From Athripsodes cinereus (lineage: Eukaryota > Arthropoda > Insecta > Trichoptera > Leptoceridae), in contig OX388314.1 in NCBI GenBank assembly GCA_947579605.1, forward strand, positions 24,128,000 to 24,191,999: a stretch of 64,000 bases of DNA, in the 5' to 3' direction. Under the pieces are notes generated by a model that saw nothing but the letters and a program-made list of their open reading frames with translations, made no database searches and was not told the DNA's origin. Made by a program: the position numbers and the translations under genes. This document shows positions 38,004 through 49,628 of the stretch, piece after piece (the first letter of the stretch is position 1; every line of letters starts with the position of its first letter).

Positions 38004-40167
38004 CTCAAATAATGTACAGCAGATTATCCAAGAAAATAATTAAAGTATCAATAAAAGAAACACTTAATAAAACATTCAATTTAAATTTCACTCACAACCC
38101 GGTGCAGCAGTGCAAACATTTTTTTCACAATTTTTCCAAACAATAATCACACGTTGCACAAATTCACTTTGTAATTACTGCGTAGGTTTTTAATAAACAT
38201 TCCACACGTTTTCCACAGTATTTTTATACAACTTTCATAGAAAATTATAATAAAAATGTATTTTGAAAATGATGTAGTATAGAAGACAGAGCAACACAAC
38301 CCCAACCTGCGAACGATTCACTCAAACTAAAATGACGTTAGCGCTGTTTAGCTGTCATGTTTCCAAAACAAATGTTGCACAACTGCGCTGCGACGGCGGT
38401 TCATGGAATCTGTTATCGATCTTTACTTTAAGAGGGAAATTCAACTTTATGATAAAATCTTTAGTGATAGACATGCACATGTAGTAAACTATTTCATTAC
38501 CAAACTATTTTTATTTTTTAAGTTTGACAATGAATCCGATAATAAAATTATCATAACTTTGAGTGACGCAAAAGGTCACAACTATCATGTTACTCATTGT
38601 TGGTCTTCAGTAATAAATAAATAATATTTATACACTCTAAAATATTAATTAGATATGTAAAAAAGTGAACTATTATTTTTTCTAATAGATTATAAAAAAA
38701 AAATTGTTTCTTATGTTTCCTGTAAAAATCATCTTTTATTTCGTTTATGTAATATTCTCTTCACAATCTATACTATTTTTTTTACATGTGAAAGGCTTAG
38801 GCCGTGAATATCTGAATAAATAAATAAAAAAATAAATAATTTCTTCATTAACATTCTTTTATCAAAGTTTCATAAATATAAGCTGGACGTAAAATAGAAT
38901 ACAATATAATTTATGTTAATCCAATTCACACGTACTAAATGATTTGACGCACATAATGATGATCTAGGTATTATTATTTTTGACGCTCATATGATGTACC
39001 ATTTTTATTATTTTATTTATTGTATTTAAGTGTATATGTAAAATTTGTATTTTTTTTTGATATTGCTTCAGAACAGAGCTTAGTCTAGTGGGACAATATA
39101 TTCCATAACATTGATTTTTTTGTTTGTTTATATTTACTGTTTTGAAATAAATAGAAAAAAAAAACAAAAATTATGAATTTTGTATTTATATTTATGTACT
39201 AATAATTTAGTACTTCACCTGAGAAATGATAATTAGGCAAAATTTCGTCGATTTTGTGAGCACAACATTAATTATTTGCATCATGATACACAATGCTGTA
39301 ACATAAAATTATGCTAAACCTATTCCACAATAAGTCAAACATAAAAATAATTTATTGGCAATAAATGTGCTATAGCATTAACAGTTACAATAATGATATT
39401 TAATCTGTTAATGGTTCACTTTTACATTATTTATTAAGGCAATATATTAAATTTGCAGCTAAATAGATAGCAACACTGATAAAACTAGTTTCATTCAGGA
39501 ATATTGAAGTTGACACCCCCACACTTCATTTACTGGTTTAGTGTTCTGTTCTCTGTAATAAATATAGGTACATAGATTTAGCAATAACTATTTTGTATTT
39601 TATTCTTTAACATTTTTGAATAAATCTTGCTATGTAGGTACAAAAAGAAACTGAATTTAAAACTAATAGATAAACAAAATAAAAATAATACGAGTCCGAT
39701 ATAGTAATATTAATTATAATTAAGTTTCTGATCACCTACTGTGAGATGAATATTTGATAAACTGTAAACCCAAACAAATATAATATACCTAGAACTAAAA
39801 ACAAATTTTCAATTATTATTTTAATAATCTTTTAATAACTTTAATTACAATAGTGAATGTGCCCTTTTCAATAAAAAAAGTTTTCAACTTATCAGAATTT
39901 TAAGAGATTTTTTTATGAGTTAAATTGATTAATCAGTTTTTTTTTAAATTGATAATCAATTGAAAGTGAAGCGTTATTATTTATGAAATTAGAAAACAAA
40001 AGGTGGAAAATCTAAATAGTGGAATGTTTTTCAATTTCATTAAGGAATTCTACTACCTAAACACGGACACAGTGAATAGTTATTATTTAAAATAATCTAA
40101 ATAATAATATTCATTTATGTATATATGATATTGTAATATATAATTATGCATGATAATTATTTAAATC
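38004..40167. other. Promoter-like GC-richer patch, then AT-rich DNA
   Basis: 38280-38400 is GC-richer (ACTGCGCTGCGACGGCGG near 38380) and sits between the candidate minus exon and a 73-codon plus-strand ORF at 38403-38624 of unknown meaning. The rest shows no feature. Confidence 0.3.
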
Positions 40168-40405
40168 CCGTGGAGCACCCGGTAAAGAATTGGTCTCCCA
40201 CTCTTCTGCGTAAGTTTTCGAGTGTCCTGTAAAGGGCAGGTGTTCGAAAAAAATAAGACATTTTACATCTTAAATTCAGCGTTGAGGTTTGCCACCCATC
40301 CTGAATGTCTTGATTTTATACTGGCACGAAGAGGACAGTTTGTATGTTTCTTACATACAACTGATCTGCTGGCTACCCCACTTGTGGGATATGCCGTGAT
40401 GGTAT
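40168..40405 (+). repeat. Family B repeat, near full length
   Basis: CCGTGGAGCACCCGGTAAAG through GGCTACCCCACTTGTGGG and ATATGCCGTGATGG, almost the same as 25684-25920. The tail here is (TAG)n instead of TATG. Confidence 0.75.
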
Positions 40406-40806
40406 AGTAGTAGTAGGTATATAAGATAACAAAAAAGTAAGTCCTTGCTATCTTACAAGTTTGTTTTAGTTCTGCATATCTATCAATGAATGTTTTAGTT
40501 TTGAGTGGGTGTTGCTATTTTCTTCCACCCACTTCTGTTTATTGTGTATTTCTAGCTGATGCAGTCATGCAGTCTGTTGCAACACAAGTCACCCACAATC
40601 ACTGCCCTCTAAGGACACAACAACTGACTGGTTACACCTTACATCTTATTTATTATTCTATAATACCTTAAAAGTCTAGCTGTATAGAAAGCTGACAAGT
40701 AAATTAGAAAACTGTACATTGTTCATTCATATCAGAATACTCATTCATAAATACTATTACACATATAGTAGATAAACACTACTACAATGCTCGATAATTT
40801 ATAATA

Positions 40807-42134
40807 TCGAGGGGTGAAAGGCTATTTGTTTTAAGCGACACTTTTGCCGAAAATGAGTTATATATATGGTCGGAATCGGCAAATTTTTCTGCGTCGATTG
40901 GTCTAGGTTTCGAGTCAATCGGAGTACTTTTTTGGCGCTTGAACAAAAAAAAAAATAGGTCTAATTTCTCAAACGTGATGTATGATCTGACATCAAATTT
41001 GTCACTTGATTTAAACACTTCACTTAAACCATTCATTAATACTGATTAATACAGACTATTGGAGCATAAGCTATTTTTCTTTCTTCCAATTTGCAGATAG
41101 ATGGTAGTTAAAGCTTTTTTCCGTGTGTGCAAATTGTCATAAAAAGTACCTTAAACCGTTTTGCCCTCTTCTGCTATTTCTCTGCATTGTCGCTTCATAC
41201 ATTTAGCCGATATTTAAAAAAGTAGTGCATATTGCATGAACCGTTTTCGCTGCAACCGTTTGCACCAACTTTTGACTGTTCAACCAATTTTCTATTTCGT
41301 AATATTGATAATGATGGTCGTTTCAACTTTTTCGTCTCATTTTTATTTTTGAAAACATGTTATTTGAGACAAATAATAATTTTAATAATTTCATCTCTAT
41401 TTATCTATTTTTTGGTTTTTGTTTTTTCGATAAGATTATGTTTGTTTTAATAATTATACCAGTGCATTGTTTTATTAGCTATTATAATATTTTTCCAGAT
41501 TTCTCATTGTAACAATAAATATTATTGACAACAATTCTTTTACTTGTTTAATAAAAAATATCATAATTAATGTTTTTATGTTTACTTTTAAACCCAAGAT
41601 TCACTTAGCATTACGACAAAAATTATTTTGTATCAACTACCTAGTTTTATAAAATCCTTTCAGGAGGAGGATGTAAAACAATTAATTAAGAATGTTATTG
41701 TTGCTTAAGTCACTGTTCCTGTTTCCGTTTATCTTTCAGCTTGTAGTTAAAACAAATAGCCTATTTCAATTATCTTTGGTCAATGTCAGATAAATCGTTA
41801 TTCCTTCCACTAATTAATTACAGCGATGTCGCTTAAAACGTTTTTCCCTTCATTAATGTTTTATGCCGTTGGTGGTTGAATCATTTTTCCTGACTCCGGA
41901 TAAAAGCCAAATTGTATTAAGCGACACATAATTTGGATGTTTTGAAGGTATTATTACTGAAAATTATGCCAAAATATGTGTTGATTTTTTTTAAACATGC
42001 TGTTCTTAAAACGTTTTTAAATAGGACTAATCGTTTTTTTATAATATTTTTTTTTCTAAAAAAAATAACTTTAAATTGCTCTCCTGTAAAGTTCACAAAA
42101 TGTCGCTTAAAACAAATAGCCTTTCACCCCTCGA
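40807..42134. mobile_element. Non-autonomous DNA transposon with perfect 34-bp TIRs
   Basis: TIRs 40807-40840 and 42101-42134 are exact complements, starting TCGAGGGGTGAAAGGCTATT. The inner TIR motif TGTCGCTTAAAAC is repeated near 41825 and as its complement near 41920. Flanks read TATAATA on both sides, a possible duplication but in AT-rich context. Internal ORFs up to 84 codons show no transposase signature. Superfamily unassigned. Confidence 0.85.
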
Positions 42135-42305
42135 TATAATAATATTGTCATTGAAATTTAAAGCTATGAAATATTTTCAATTTACTCCCTCAATTGTCCT
42201 ATATCCATAACATACAAAAATTGCATAAACAGATGTTTTTTATTTAAATAAATATTTGTTGAAGTCACAGAATTCTATACGAAACCTAGAACCCTGACTC
42301 GTTTA

Positions 42306-42541
42306 CAAAAGTGAGGCAAAAAATCAATGAACTTTTGACAGAACGGTTGGCAAAAGCGTGTGGTGTATCCTACTTTTTATGGACTCTTTCTCGCATTTTA
42401 ATAATAATATTTCATTTTCACCTTTATATAAACCTAATTGGACATTTAATGAAGTTCTTGTCAACGTTTTTAGTGATTTACCACACTTTTTTTGCCAACC
42501 GTTCTATCAAAAGTGCCGAAAAATGGTGCCTCACTTTCTTG
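42306..42541. mobile_element. MITE with ~55-bp TIRs and TA flanks
   Basis: Left CAAAAGTGAGGCA, right complement CAAGAAAGTGAGGCA. Both continue into TAGAACGGTTGGCAAAA-type sequence. TA on each side suits a Tc1/mariner target. 236 bp, no ORF of note. Confidence 0.75.
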
Positions 42542-43049
42542 TAATGAAAATACATATGAATGCTTTATCTAGGTATTATAAATAAAAATCTATGGTTGAA
42601 GTGCAGTGTCTATGTAAATAATTAACTAAATGTAAAAATATTTATGTGTATCAGTAAACAAAAAACCTAGAATAATTAATATTTTTGTAAAATCACTGGG
42701 ATTAGTCTTTATTCTATTTAACATTTGTATATTATACTGACATTTTAAATATAGATTTGGAGTTGAATAAAACGATAAATAAAATTGAAATGTTTCTTTA
42801 ATAGTCAGTATTGTACTTAACATGTAACATGCACAAGATAGAATTAATAACATTTAATATGAAATGTTTAGCACTTGTAACCTCATTGTAAAACAAATTA
42901 TAACAAACCAGAAATAATCCAGAAGATAAAAGTAATACTTATTGCAAGAGAGCAATTCAAATTAATGATATTTGACATATAATATTATATACGATAGTCA
43001 ATATTATTATGATGATCTATAAATCGCAAAAACTCAAAAAATTAATCAT

Positions 43050-44811
43050 TCATCTGTTACTTCTTTTGTTTTGTCGCAGATCCTTTTCAATTTCAAACTG
43101 TCTCAGATCTGTACGTTGTAAGAAATCCTGGCGCTCCAAATATCTAGAAATATATGAAGATGGAATCAGTAATCAAAAAATTTAAACATGTCAACTACAA
43201 ATTGTTTTTTTTTTTTTGTAATAGTGAGTTGAGCCCTTATATTTCTACAAAATTGATGATATGAAGTTGTGACAATGTCAGATTATGTTTGAACATGAAT
43301 GAAACGGTATCTTGTGATGATAAAATAACATTCTCACAACTTTATGGCAATCTAAAATTCATACTAGACCAACTAAAATAAAATAGTTGGGTTAGTTGGA
43401 AGAAATTACCCCACGGTGTATTGATTGTATTTGATTTGTACGTATTTTTATATAAATTTGCTTGTTATCAATGTACAGTAAAGAATAAATAATTAGTTTT
43501 ATTTTCAAAGAGCACTGTTTATTGTTCAAACGGTTTTTGACAAGTCTCTTACATAATATATCATTCCTAAGAAAATAAAATCAGAGAAAAGTTTAAGAAT
43601 GTTGTGGAATGAAGAGAGTTTATTACTGACTGGTGCTACCAAGAAAAACATTGATGAGCAAATAGAAAACCATTTTGCACAGATGAAGGAATTATTGTAA
43701 TGAAATAATTTGTCTCACCCAGCCTTTCCTCTATTATGTGTCTGTATTTCTTCATCTATGCCCTCATCCTTCTTAAAGTTCATCCAGTCTAACTTTGATT
43801 TCTCCAGCGTGCTCAATTTGTCCTTCTTCCCAATCTTATTCAAAACGGATGCTAAGCCACCACCAGCAGGCTTTTTTCCAAATGGTAAACTGGGAGGAAA
43901 AGATGTACGTCCTGAAAGGAAGATGCAAAATAGAATATTAGAATGGTAACTTTCTTGAACAAAATTACTATTGGGAATTGTTTCTACTTTGTGTTATCAA
44001 AACATAAAATAAGAGAGAATGAAAAAATGTGTAAAACACTTGAAAGTCACAAGAAATTTCTCTCAGTAAACAAAAAAAAAACTAAAGCACAATTTAAACA
44101 TCAGCAAAAAACAGAGGATTTAAAACATGTGATTTATTAATCTAATAATTATGGAGTCCTACTACTTATACACCAATATTGTTAACATGTGCTTCAAATG
44201 ATCTAGATTCTTTATACCAAATCATTAATCTATTTCCAATGACTAAGCTACACAATGTTAATAGATAAAAAAATAATAAGAATGTTCAGAAGGATGAACA
44301 AACCTTTATTCATCACAATTGGATTACTTGTATTACTACTTGGCTTCACTTGTTCAGGCTTGGCAACCTCAATTTTTTTGTCTATATCAGGGGCAGTCTT
44401 TTCTTTACCATTCTCTATGTGACCATCTTCCTTCTTCGTTTTATCACATTGTTTAGGAGTTTCCTCTTTACTAACCGTCGATTTACTACTACTCTGTGAA
44501 GGAGTGCCTAAAAATGAAGCCCAGAGGTCATCTTCATATTTCTTTGCTTGTTCAGGATCTAATGAGACAGGGTCTACTTTGTTTTCTTTAGGTTTCTCAA
44601 TAATTTCTTCTTCCTCTAGTCTTGCTTTCTTTCTAGGTCTATTCTTTGAAGACTTTACAGCTCTCTTTTCTTTTTTCTTAGCTAACTCATTTTCATACTG
44701 TTCTTCAGTCTCTTTGTCAGCGTCCGCTTCTGATTCCACTTCTGAATTAGAAACTTCTCCTTCTGGCACAAAATCAACATCACTTTCATCACTGTCTGAT
44801 GGTAAATCCAT
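43050..44811 (-). CDS. Cfdp1: Craniofacial development protein 1 (BCNT/Yeti/Swc5 family), three coding exons
   Basis: Coding exons on the minus strand: 44811-44304, 43911-43719, 43143-43050. The joined length is 795 bases, 264 residues. Introns have GT/AG ends (G|GTTTGT...CAG|GA and GG|GTGAGA...CTAG|A) and the phases close. The N-terminus is acidic ([19 protein letters not shown]). Residues 94-100 (DDLWASF) match the DEF/Y-type histone-binding motif of Swc5. The C-terminal BCNT-C domain runs from about residue 183 ([46 protein letters not shown]). The family acts in SRCAP/SWR1 complexes that load H2A.Z. An in-frame ATG six codons upstream is less likely because TTTCAG directly precedes the chosen start, suggesting a 5' UTR intron. 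The first non-coding exon is not located. Confidence 0.93.
43295..43381 (+). pseudogene. Short coding-like segment in a CFDP1 intron, part 1
   Basis: ATG opens [20 protein letters not shown] then KFILDQLK and a TAA. Composition looks coding in contrast to the AT-rich intron. It may be continuous with the segment at 43569-43700, from which it is separated by a family C repeat. AAAATAAAAT occurs at both junctions. Protein family not recognised. It lies within CFDP1 intron 2, opposite strand. Confidence 0.35.
43388..43495 (+). repeat. Dispersed retroposon, family C
   Basis: GTTAGTTGGAAGAAATTACC head and a TAAAGAATAAATAA-like end. It lies between two coding-like segments; possible TSD AAAATAAAAT at 43375-43384 and 43572-43581. 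Confidence 0.5.
43569..43700 (+). pseudogene. Short coding-like segment in a CFDP1 intron, part 2
   Basis: Reads [43 protein letters not shown] and stops at 43698-43700. The start is preceded by TCATTCCTAAG, which could serve as a splice acceptor. Either this is the last exon of a small nested gene, or the 3' half of a small retrocopy cut by the repeat insertion. Homolog unknown to me. Confidence 0.4.
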
Positions 44812-45089
44812 ATCTGAAATACGAAGCATAGAATAAACAATATTATTAACCTAAGAAAGAAAAAGTTCTTCCTTGAGACTAGCAACAATGAACAAACTCA
44901 CATTTAAGTGATTGTATATAAATATTTTCTATGCAATCAATCGTAAAAACGCAGAACTAATTTTCTCAGTATCCAGGTTCCAAAATTAATATGAGAACAC
45001 TAGATATTTTCTATTTCACTACGTCATGATATTAATATAGTATTGTTTCACATCCACTTATCGTAAGCATTTTACATTATACTCCTATT

Positions 45090-45958
45090 TAGAGGGTATC
45101 TTTTCCCCGATTATTTTTGTTCCCGGGAAACGGGAAATTTTAAAATGAATTTCCCGGGATTCCCGGGAAATTCATTATTATATTTATAAATATTCAACTT
45201 TCAACAAATTTGGTATAAAAACTCTCATAACTTGTTGACCCTTGCAAACATTTTGATTTGATAAAAAAAAAATCAAATTTTTGTTACCAATATAAGTAAT
45301 TTGCTTAAAAAAAACTAAATAGCTGACTGACGAGATTTATTTAGGTACTCTATGTTATATCAAAATAAAAATTGTTTACAAAATATATAAACTTTTAATT
45401 TTTGATCATCCTATCAAGCCAAAAAATGTTATGGATTTTGGCAAAGCTTTTTAAAGATTTTTGACTTTAAAAAATGAGAAATTTCGACAAAAAAAGATTT
45501 TTTATATCGGTTAATATCCATGAATAAAACAAAAAAAATGACAGTTGGCTGCACTAATATTTTTAAGAACTATCTAACTTTTCGAAATATGTAAAAAAAA
45601 ACATGAAAAATTGTAGGATTCTTATACATTGTCGGCCAAACACACCTCCGATTTCGAATTATATTTAGAATAATTATGCTTCTTTCAAACGAATACATTG
45701 AAGCTATAATTAAGTTTTTTTTTTTAAAGTATAACACTTATATTGGTAATTAATATTATTTTTCATATTTTCATATCAAAATATTCGTCAGCTTCTTCAA
45801 GTTTATCACGACTATTACAGTTAACTAAACAAAGATTTCGGTATCGGTATGGCAATCTGCATGACTAATAATTTGTATTTTTTCCCGGGAAAGGATTCGT
45901 TTTTTTTCCGGGAAACGGGAAATAAAAATTAGAGGGTTTTCCCGGGAGTAACCCTCTA
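45090..45958. mobile_element. Non-autonomous hAT-like element with 8-bp TSD
   Basis: TSD CTCCTATT at 45082-45089 and 45959-45966. The element starts TAGAGGGT and ends ACCCTCTA, with subterminal CCCGGGAAA repeats on both arms. 869 bp, no transposase. It sits about 280 bases upstream of the CFDP1 start codon. Confidence 0.85.
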
Positions 45959-46254
45959 CTCCTATTCATAAAAATACTGCTTCATAACCTAGTACCAACA
46001 CTTGTTCTAAGACAGATATGAAACCATTTTAAACTAATACAATTTTTTGTACGATAATAAGTTTATGTGTAGGTACAATAGTAAAAAAGACATCCTTTAT
46101 CCACTATAAAATAAAACATGTTTTGAATTTTTGTCACGCCCAAAATGTAATGTAGGATCTACAGATTTTACAAAAACATTGCAATGCAAAAAAGAGAAAA
46201 GTTTTGTAATTCTGTTATTACGAATAATAAAATTATGCATTATTTTTTTTACGA

Positions 46255-46430
46255 GTTCGTCGGTAGCCTGGAGGTAGTCTCAGCCTCGTGAACATGGGGT
46301 CTGTGGTTCGATACCAGGTGCCGGCAAACTCTCCTTTCATGACACAAGCTTTTAGTAGCTTTCTGTGAAAGGTGTATAAGGTTTATTTGGGTTTATAACA
46401 AAAACCCAAGATATATCTTTTTAAAAAAAA
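46255..46430 (+). repeat. tRNA-derived SINE A
   Basis: GTTCGTCGGTAGCCTGGAGG head (one short deletion), B box GGTTCGATACC, tail ending ACCCAAGATATATC plus A run. It lies about 390 bases beyond the GNL2 stop codon. Confidence 0.7.
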
Positions 46431-46822
46431 AATATTTTAGGTCTCCTATAAAATGTCAATTTTGCAGATCCGTTGTTACATTTTGGGCATCACGGTTTGA
46501 TGTTATGTTTGATAGTATTTATATTTATGTATAATGGAAGGGATTTGGATAAAATAATGATAATCTGTATGCAATAAAACAAAACATGTATGTTAAAATA
46601 ATTTATTTTCAAAATCATTAACAATAGAAAAGTCAGTGACAAATCATTGATTTGGTTACATATTATTACCACAGATATAGCACTGACAAAGAAGATGAAA
46701 ATTGATTGTTTATCATCTAAAAAATTACATTTTATCCATATGTAAAAACAAATATGTCAATGTCCCTTTTTTGTCAAAGTTGAGCAAAACAAAAATAGCC
46801 AGCTAGTAAAATAACCAGCACA

Positions 46823-48952
46823 CTATCGCACAACATTCTTCTTTTTATTTCTATTCCTGTTTTTAACATTAGAAACTTCATAGAAGTTACTGCCGACTGT
46901 TTTCCTCTTCTGAGATCTCTCGATGGCTCTTCTCTGTTTGCTAGTTAGTTTTTTGCCCATACCAGTTAATTCAGCGATCTTTTTAAGTTTCTTTCTATCA
47001 CCCATGTTTATTTCCTGTATAACAAATGCTCCACTCGCAGACGAGTGTTGATTGCTTTCATTTCCGTTTAATTTATTTCTTTTAATGTCCTTAACTTTAG
47101 TTAATGTGTTTTCATTTTCTGTTGATGTTTCTTGAGAAGTTACTTCCATTGGACCAGCCAATAAGTCTTCTACATCACTACATTCACCATCACTATTACT
47201 GTAGAAATCACTAAAATCTGAAGAATCTTCATTATTTTCAGTTGCTTGTGTATTGTCCAGTGTTGTCATGCTATCATTTGTTTCACTCCTATTGTCTATG
47301 CTTTCGATTTTTTCCAAAGGTTTTTTATCTTCTTCGTCATCATACTCTAATCCGACTCTTATTTTAGCAAAATCTTGCATGACTTTGAATGACTTTCCTT
47401 GTTCTACTTTAGGATCAACTACAACGGACTCTTCATTTTCTTTCTCTAAAGCATCTTCTAAATTGCTGTTAGCCTCTATTACTTTCTCTACTAAATTTGT
47501 CTTACTAACATCTGTTGTACTGTCTTTACTTAATGGTACCTCAAAACCTGCTGGTGCAACATAGAAAGGTAGTTTTCCTCTTTGCCAGTCATTCAAAATC
47601 ATCTTTGCAGCGGTGCTTATATCTGGTTCGCCTTTCTTCAAGAGTTTTCCTGATCGTGCAGCGACTTTTTCCAAGAATTCTGTAGCATCTCCCCAGTTAG
47701 TAATTTTATAAGTCTTAGCCAAATAATCTTTCTTGACCCTTTCTAACACAGTTGGGATATAATCCTCAGGGTTTTGTACGAGTTCAACTCTGACAACACC
47801 CTTTAAAACTTTTTCAGTGTCTGTTTCTGCTGATGGATAAACAACACCAGGACAATCGATGAGGAAGATTCTCTTCATAAGTGTAATGTACTGCCACACT
47901 TTTGTTTCCCCTGCAATGGGTGCTACTTTACACACCTTTTTAGATCTTAGAGTGTTGATGATGGATGATTTTCCTGTATTTGGATATCCTATGAACCCCA
48001 CACTTATTTGTTTTTTATCAATGTGAAGTTTACCAAACTGTCTCAAAAGATTGATTAGTGATCCCTTACCAAAGGGATGAGTTAAAGAGGCATGGAAGGC
48101 TACTGTGGGGTACTCTGCACTCAGAATAGCTACCCAACGTTGTGTCACCCAGGCCGGAACCAAATCAACTTTATTAAGAATAAATATGAGGTGTTTGTGT
48201 GGTTTTTCTGTTCTAAGGAATTTCTCAAGGTGGGCACTACGTGTTCCCATAGGATCCCTGGCATCTAAAACTTGAAGTAAAACATCTGAGGAATCAACTA
48301 CCTTATACAGTTCATTCCATATTCTTTTACTTTGTCCTGCCCCAAAAATCCATTCCCTCTGTCCATCCCTCTCCCCTGTCACTTCCCTCACCAGGTCCAC
48401 ATCTTTATCCTTGTCATATTTATCTGACTTGTCATCTGCAGCTTGTGTTAGCAGTTCTAGATTAGTGTAACTCAAATTAACTCTCTTTCTATTTTTCTTT
48501 GGTCCAAATGTTTTATCAAAACTCTCTGTATCTAGAAGGTGTACTCGAGCGTGTTTTGCTGTTTCATTTAGAAGTGTGATAGGTAGCTTAGTCGGTTTCA
48601 TGACGACTTGATACGGATTCTTTACAGCAACTCCAAGTTCATTTTGAAATTTCTGCAAAGCATTTTGTGATATGACTCTTGAATTACCAAACCATTTTTG
48701 ATTAGGTTCAACTCGTGCCTGAGTTCCAGATGGCAGTCTGCCTTGAAATGGTGCCGGTGTAAGGATGTGTCCTGTCTTGTCCCTCTTGGCCTTGAAGTTT
48801 CTGTACATCTGTAACCTCTTGATGGTGCCCCTGGTTCTTACTTTTCCTACTCCCTTCAGCCCCTCGGTGGGTCTGTCGGGATTCATGGAGTGACATGATT
48901 TGTTGAAGCCCTGCCTGCGAGGAGGACCCGAATTGGAACTAACTTTGCCCAT
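46823..48952 (-). CDS. Gnl2: Nucleolar GTP-binding protein 2 (GNL2/Ngp-1/Nog2), intronless
   Basis: 709 residues from the ATG at 48952 (context AAAAATGG). The longer ORF adds 15 residues not seen in relatives, whose N-terminus also starts near the MGK position. The NGP1 N-terminal domain covers about 30-160 ([45 protein letters not shown]). The GTPase is circularly permuted: DARDPMGTR (~230-238), G4 NKVDLVP (~260-266), G1 GYPNTGKSS (~322-330), G2 in IAGETKVWQ (~346-354), G3 DCPGVVYP (~366-373). The C-terminus is acidic then Lys/Arg-rich and ends NKKKNVVR. The protein acts in the nucleolus and nucleoplasm on late pre-60S particles. All motifs are intact. No intron interrupts 2.13 kb, unlike vertebrate GNL2. 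It is divergent from TMEM170 and tandem with CFDP1. Confidence 0.97.
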   Translation of the reverse strand: MGKVSSNSGPPRRQGFNKSCHSMNPDRPTEGLKGVGKVRTRGTIKRLQMYRNFKAKRDKTGHILTPAPFQGRLPSGTQARVEPNQKWFGNSRVISQNALQKFQNELGVAVKNPYQVVMKPTKLPITLLNETAKHARVHLLDTESFDKTFGPKKNRKRVNLSYTNLELLTQAADDKSDKYDKDKDVDLVREVTGERDGQREWIFGAGQSKRIWNELYKVVDSSDVLLQVLDARDPMGTRSAHLEKFLRTEKPHKHLIFILNKVDLVPAWVTQRWVAILSAEYPTVAFHASLTHPFGKGSLINLLRQFGKLHIDKKQISVGFIGYPNTGKSSIINTLRSKKVCKVAPIAGETKVWQYITLMKRIFLIDCPGVVYPSAETDTEKVLKGVVRVELVQNPEDYIPTVLERVKKDYLAKTYKITNWGDATEFLEKVAARSGKLLKKGEPDISTAAKMILNDWQRGKLPFYVAPAGFEVPLSKDSTTDVSKTNLVEKVIEANSNLEDALEKENEESVVVDPKVEQGKSFKVMQDFAKIRVGLEYDDEEDKKPLEKIESIDNRSETNDSMTTLDNTQATENNEDSSDFSDFYSNSDGECSDVEDLLAGPMEVTSQETSTENENTLTKVKDIKRNKLNGNESNQHSSASGAFVIQEINMGDRKKLKKIAELTGMGKKLTSKQRRAIERSQKRKTVGSNFYEVSNVKNRNRNKKKNVVR

Positions 48953-49039
48953 TTTTATCCAAAAACTTATCACGGTACACGAAAACTTAGCTAACACGTG
49001 CGGCAGAGCAATGCCGATGTTAAAAATGACAGATGAAAA

Positions 49040-49628
49040 TTAGTATTGTTCAGAATCTGAATATTCGTTCTTATGTATTCGTTCTTCAACTTAACTCGAA
49101 GAACTAAATCCTCAATGCCAAATCTGTTCGGTCTTTTTCGTTCTTTTGGGAAAAATTACATTAAAGTACTATATTTTCAAAGAAACTAAGGTTTAACATC
49201 GCGTGGCAAATAAACACGAACGAGATTTAAATCTTCGTGTGTGTTTTTTTTTGGAAAAAAAAACCTTAAGATACTCTATTTTCAAAGATACTAAGGTTTC
49301 ATATTGCGTGTCAAACGTTGAGAACGAGATTCTTGGATTTAAATCTACGTGTTATTATTTTGGAAAAAACGCCATTGGAGTATTCTATTTTCAAAGGAAT
49401 TAAGGTTTTATATCGCGTGTCAAATGTAACAAACATGATTCAAAGATTTAAATCTTCGTGTCGTCTTTTGGGAAAAAGGCCTTTAAAATACTTTATTTTC
49501 AAAGAGACTAAGGTGAAAATCGCGTGACAAATTCCACGAACGAGAACGAATGTTAAGAACGAATTGTTTTGAAGAACGATGTCTCAAGTACCGATTCCTG
49601 AGAAAGAACTGGATTTACCAATACTAAT
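49040..49628. repeat. Element with four ~108-bp tandem repeats upstream of GNL2
   Basis: ATTTTCAAAG followed by an A/T-rich ACTAAGGT block recurs at about 49173, 49280, 49390 and 49497, giving periods of 107-110. Each unit also carries a near-palindromic ACGAGATTTAAATCTTCGTG. The block is framed by inverted 10-mers ATTAGTATTG (49040-49049) and CAATACTAAT (49619-49628) and by TTCGTTCTT-type repeats pointing inward, suggesting a foldback element that amplified its centre. It begins about 90 bases before the GNL2 start codon. ORFs at 49203-49527 are products of the repeat. Confidence 0.7.

Noticed and set aside
38403..38624. 73-codon plus-strand ORF (MESVIDLYFKREIQLYDK...)
   Set aside because: Near a promoter-like patch but no recognisable domain, no splice logic, and chance ORFs of this size are common here.
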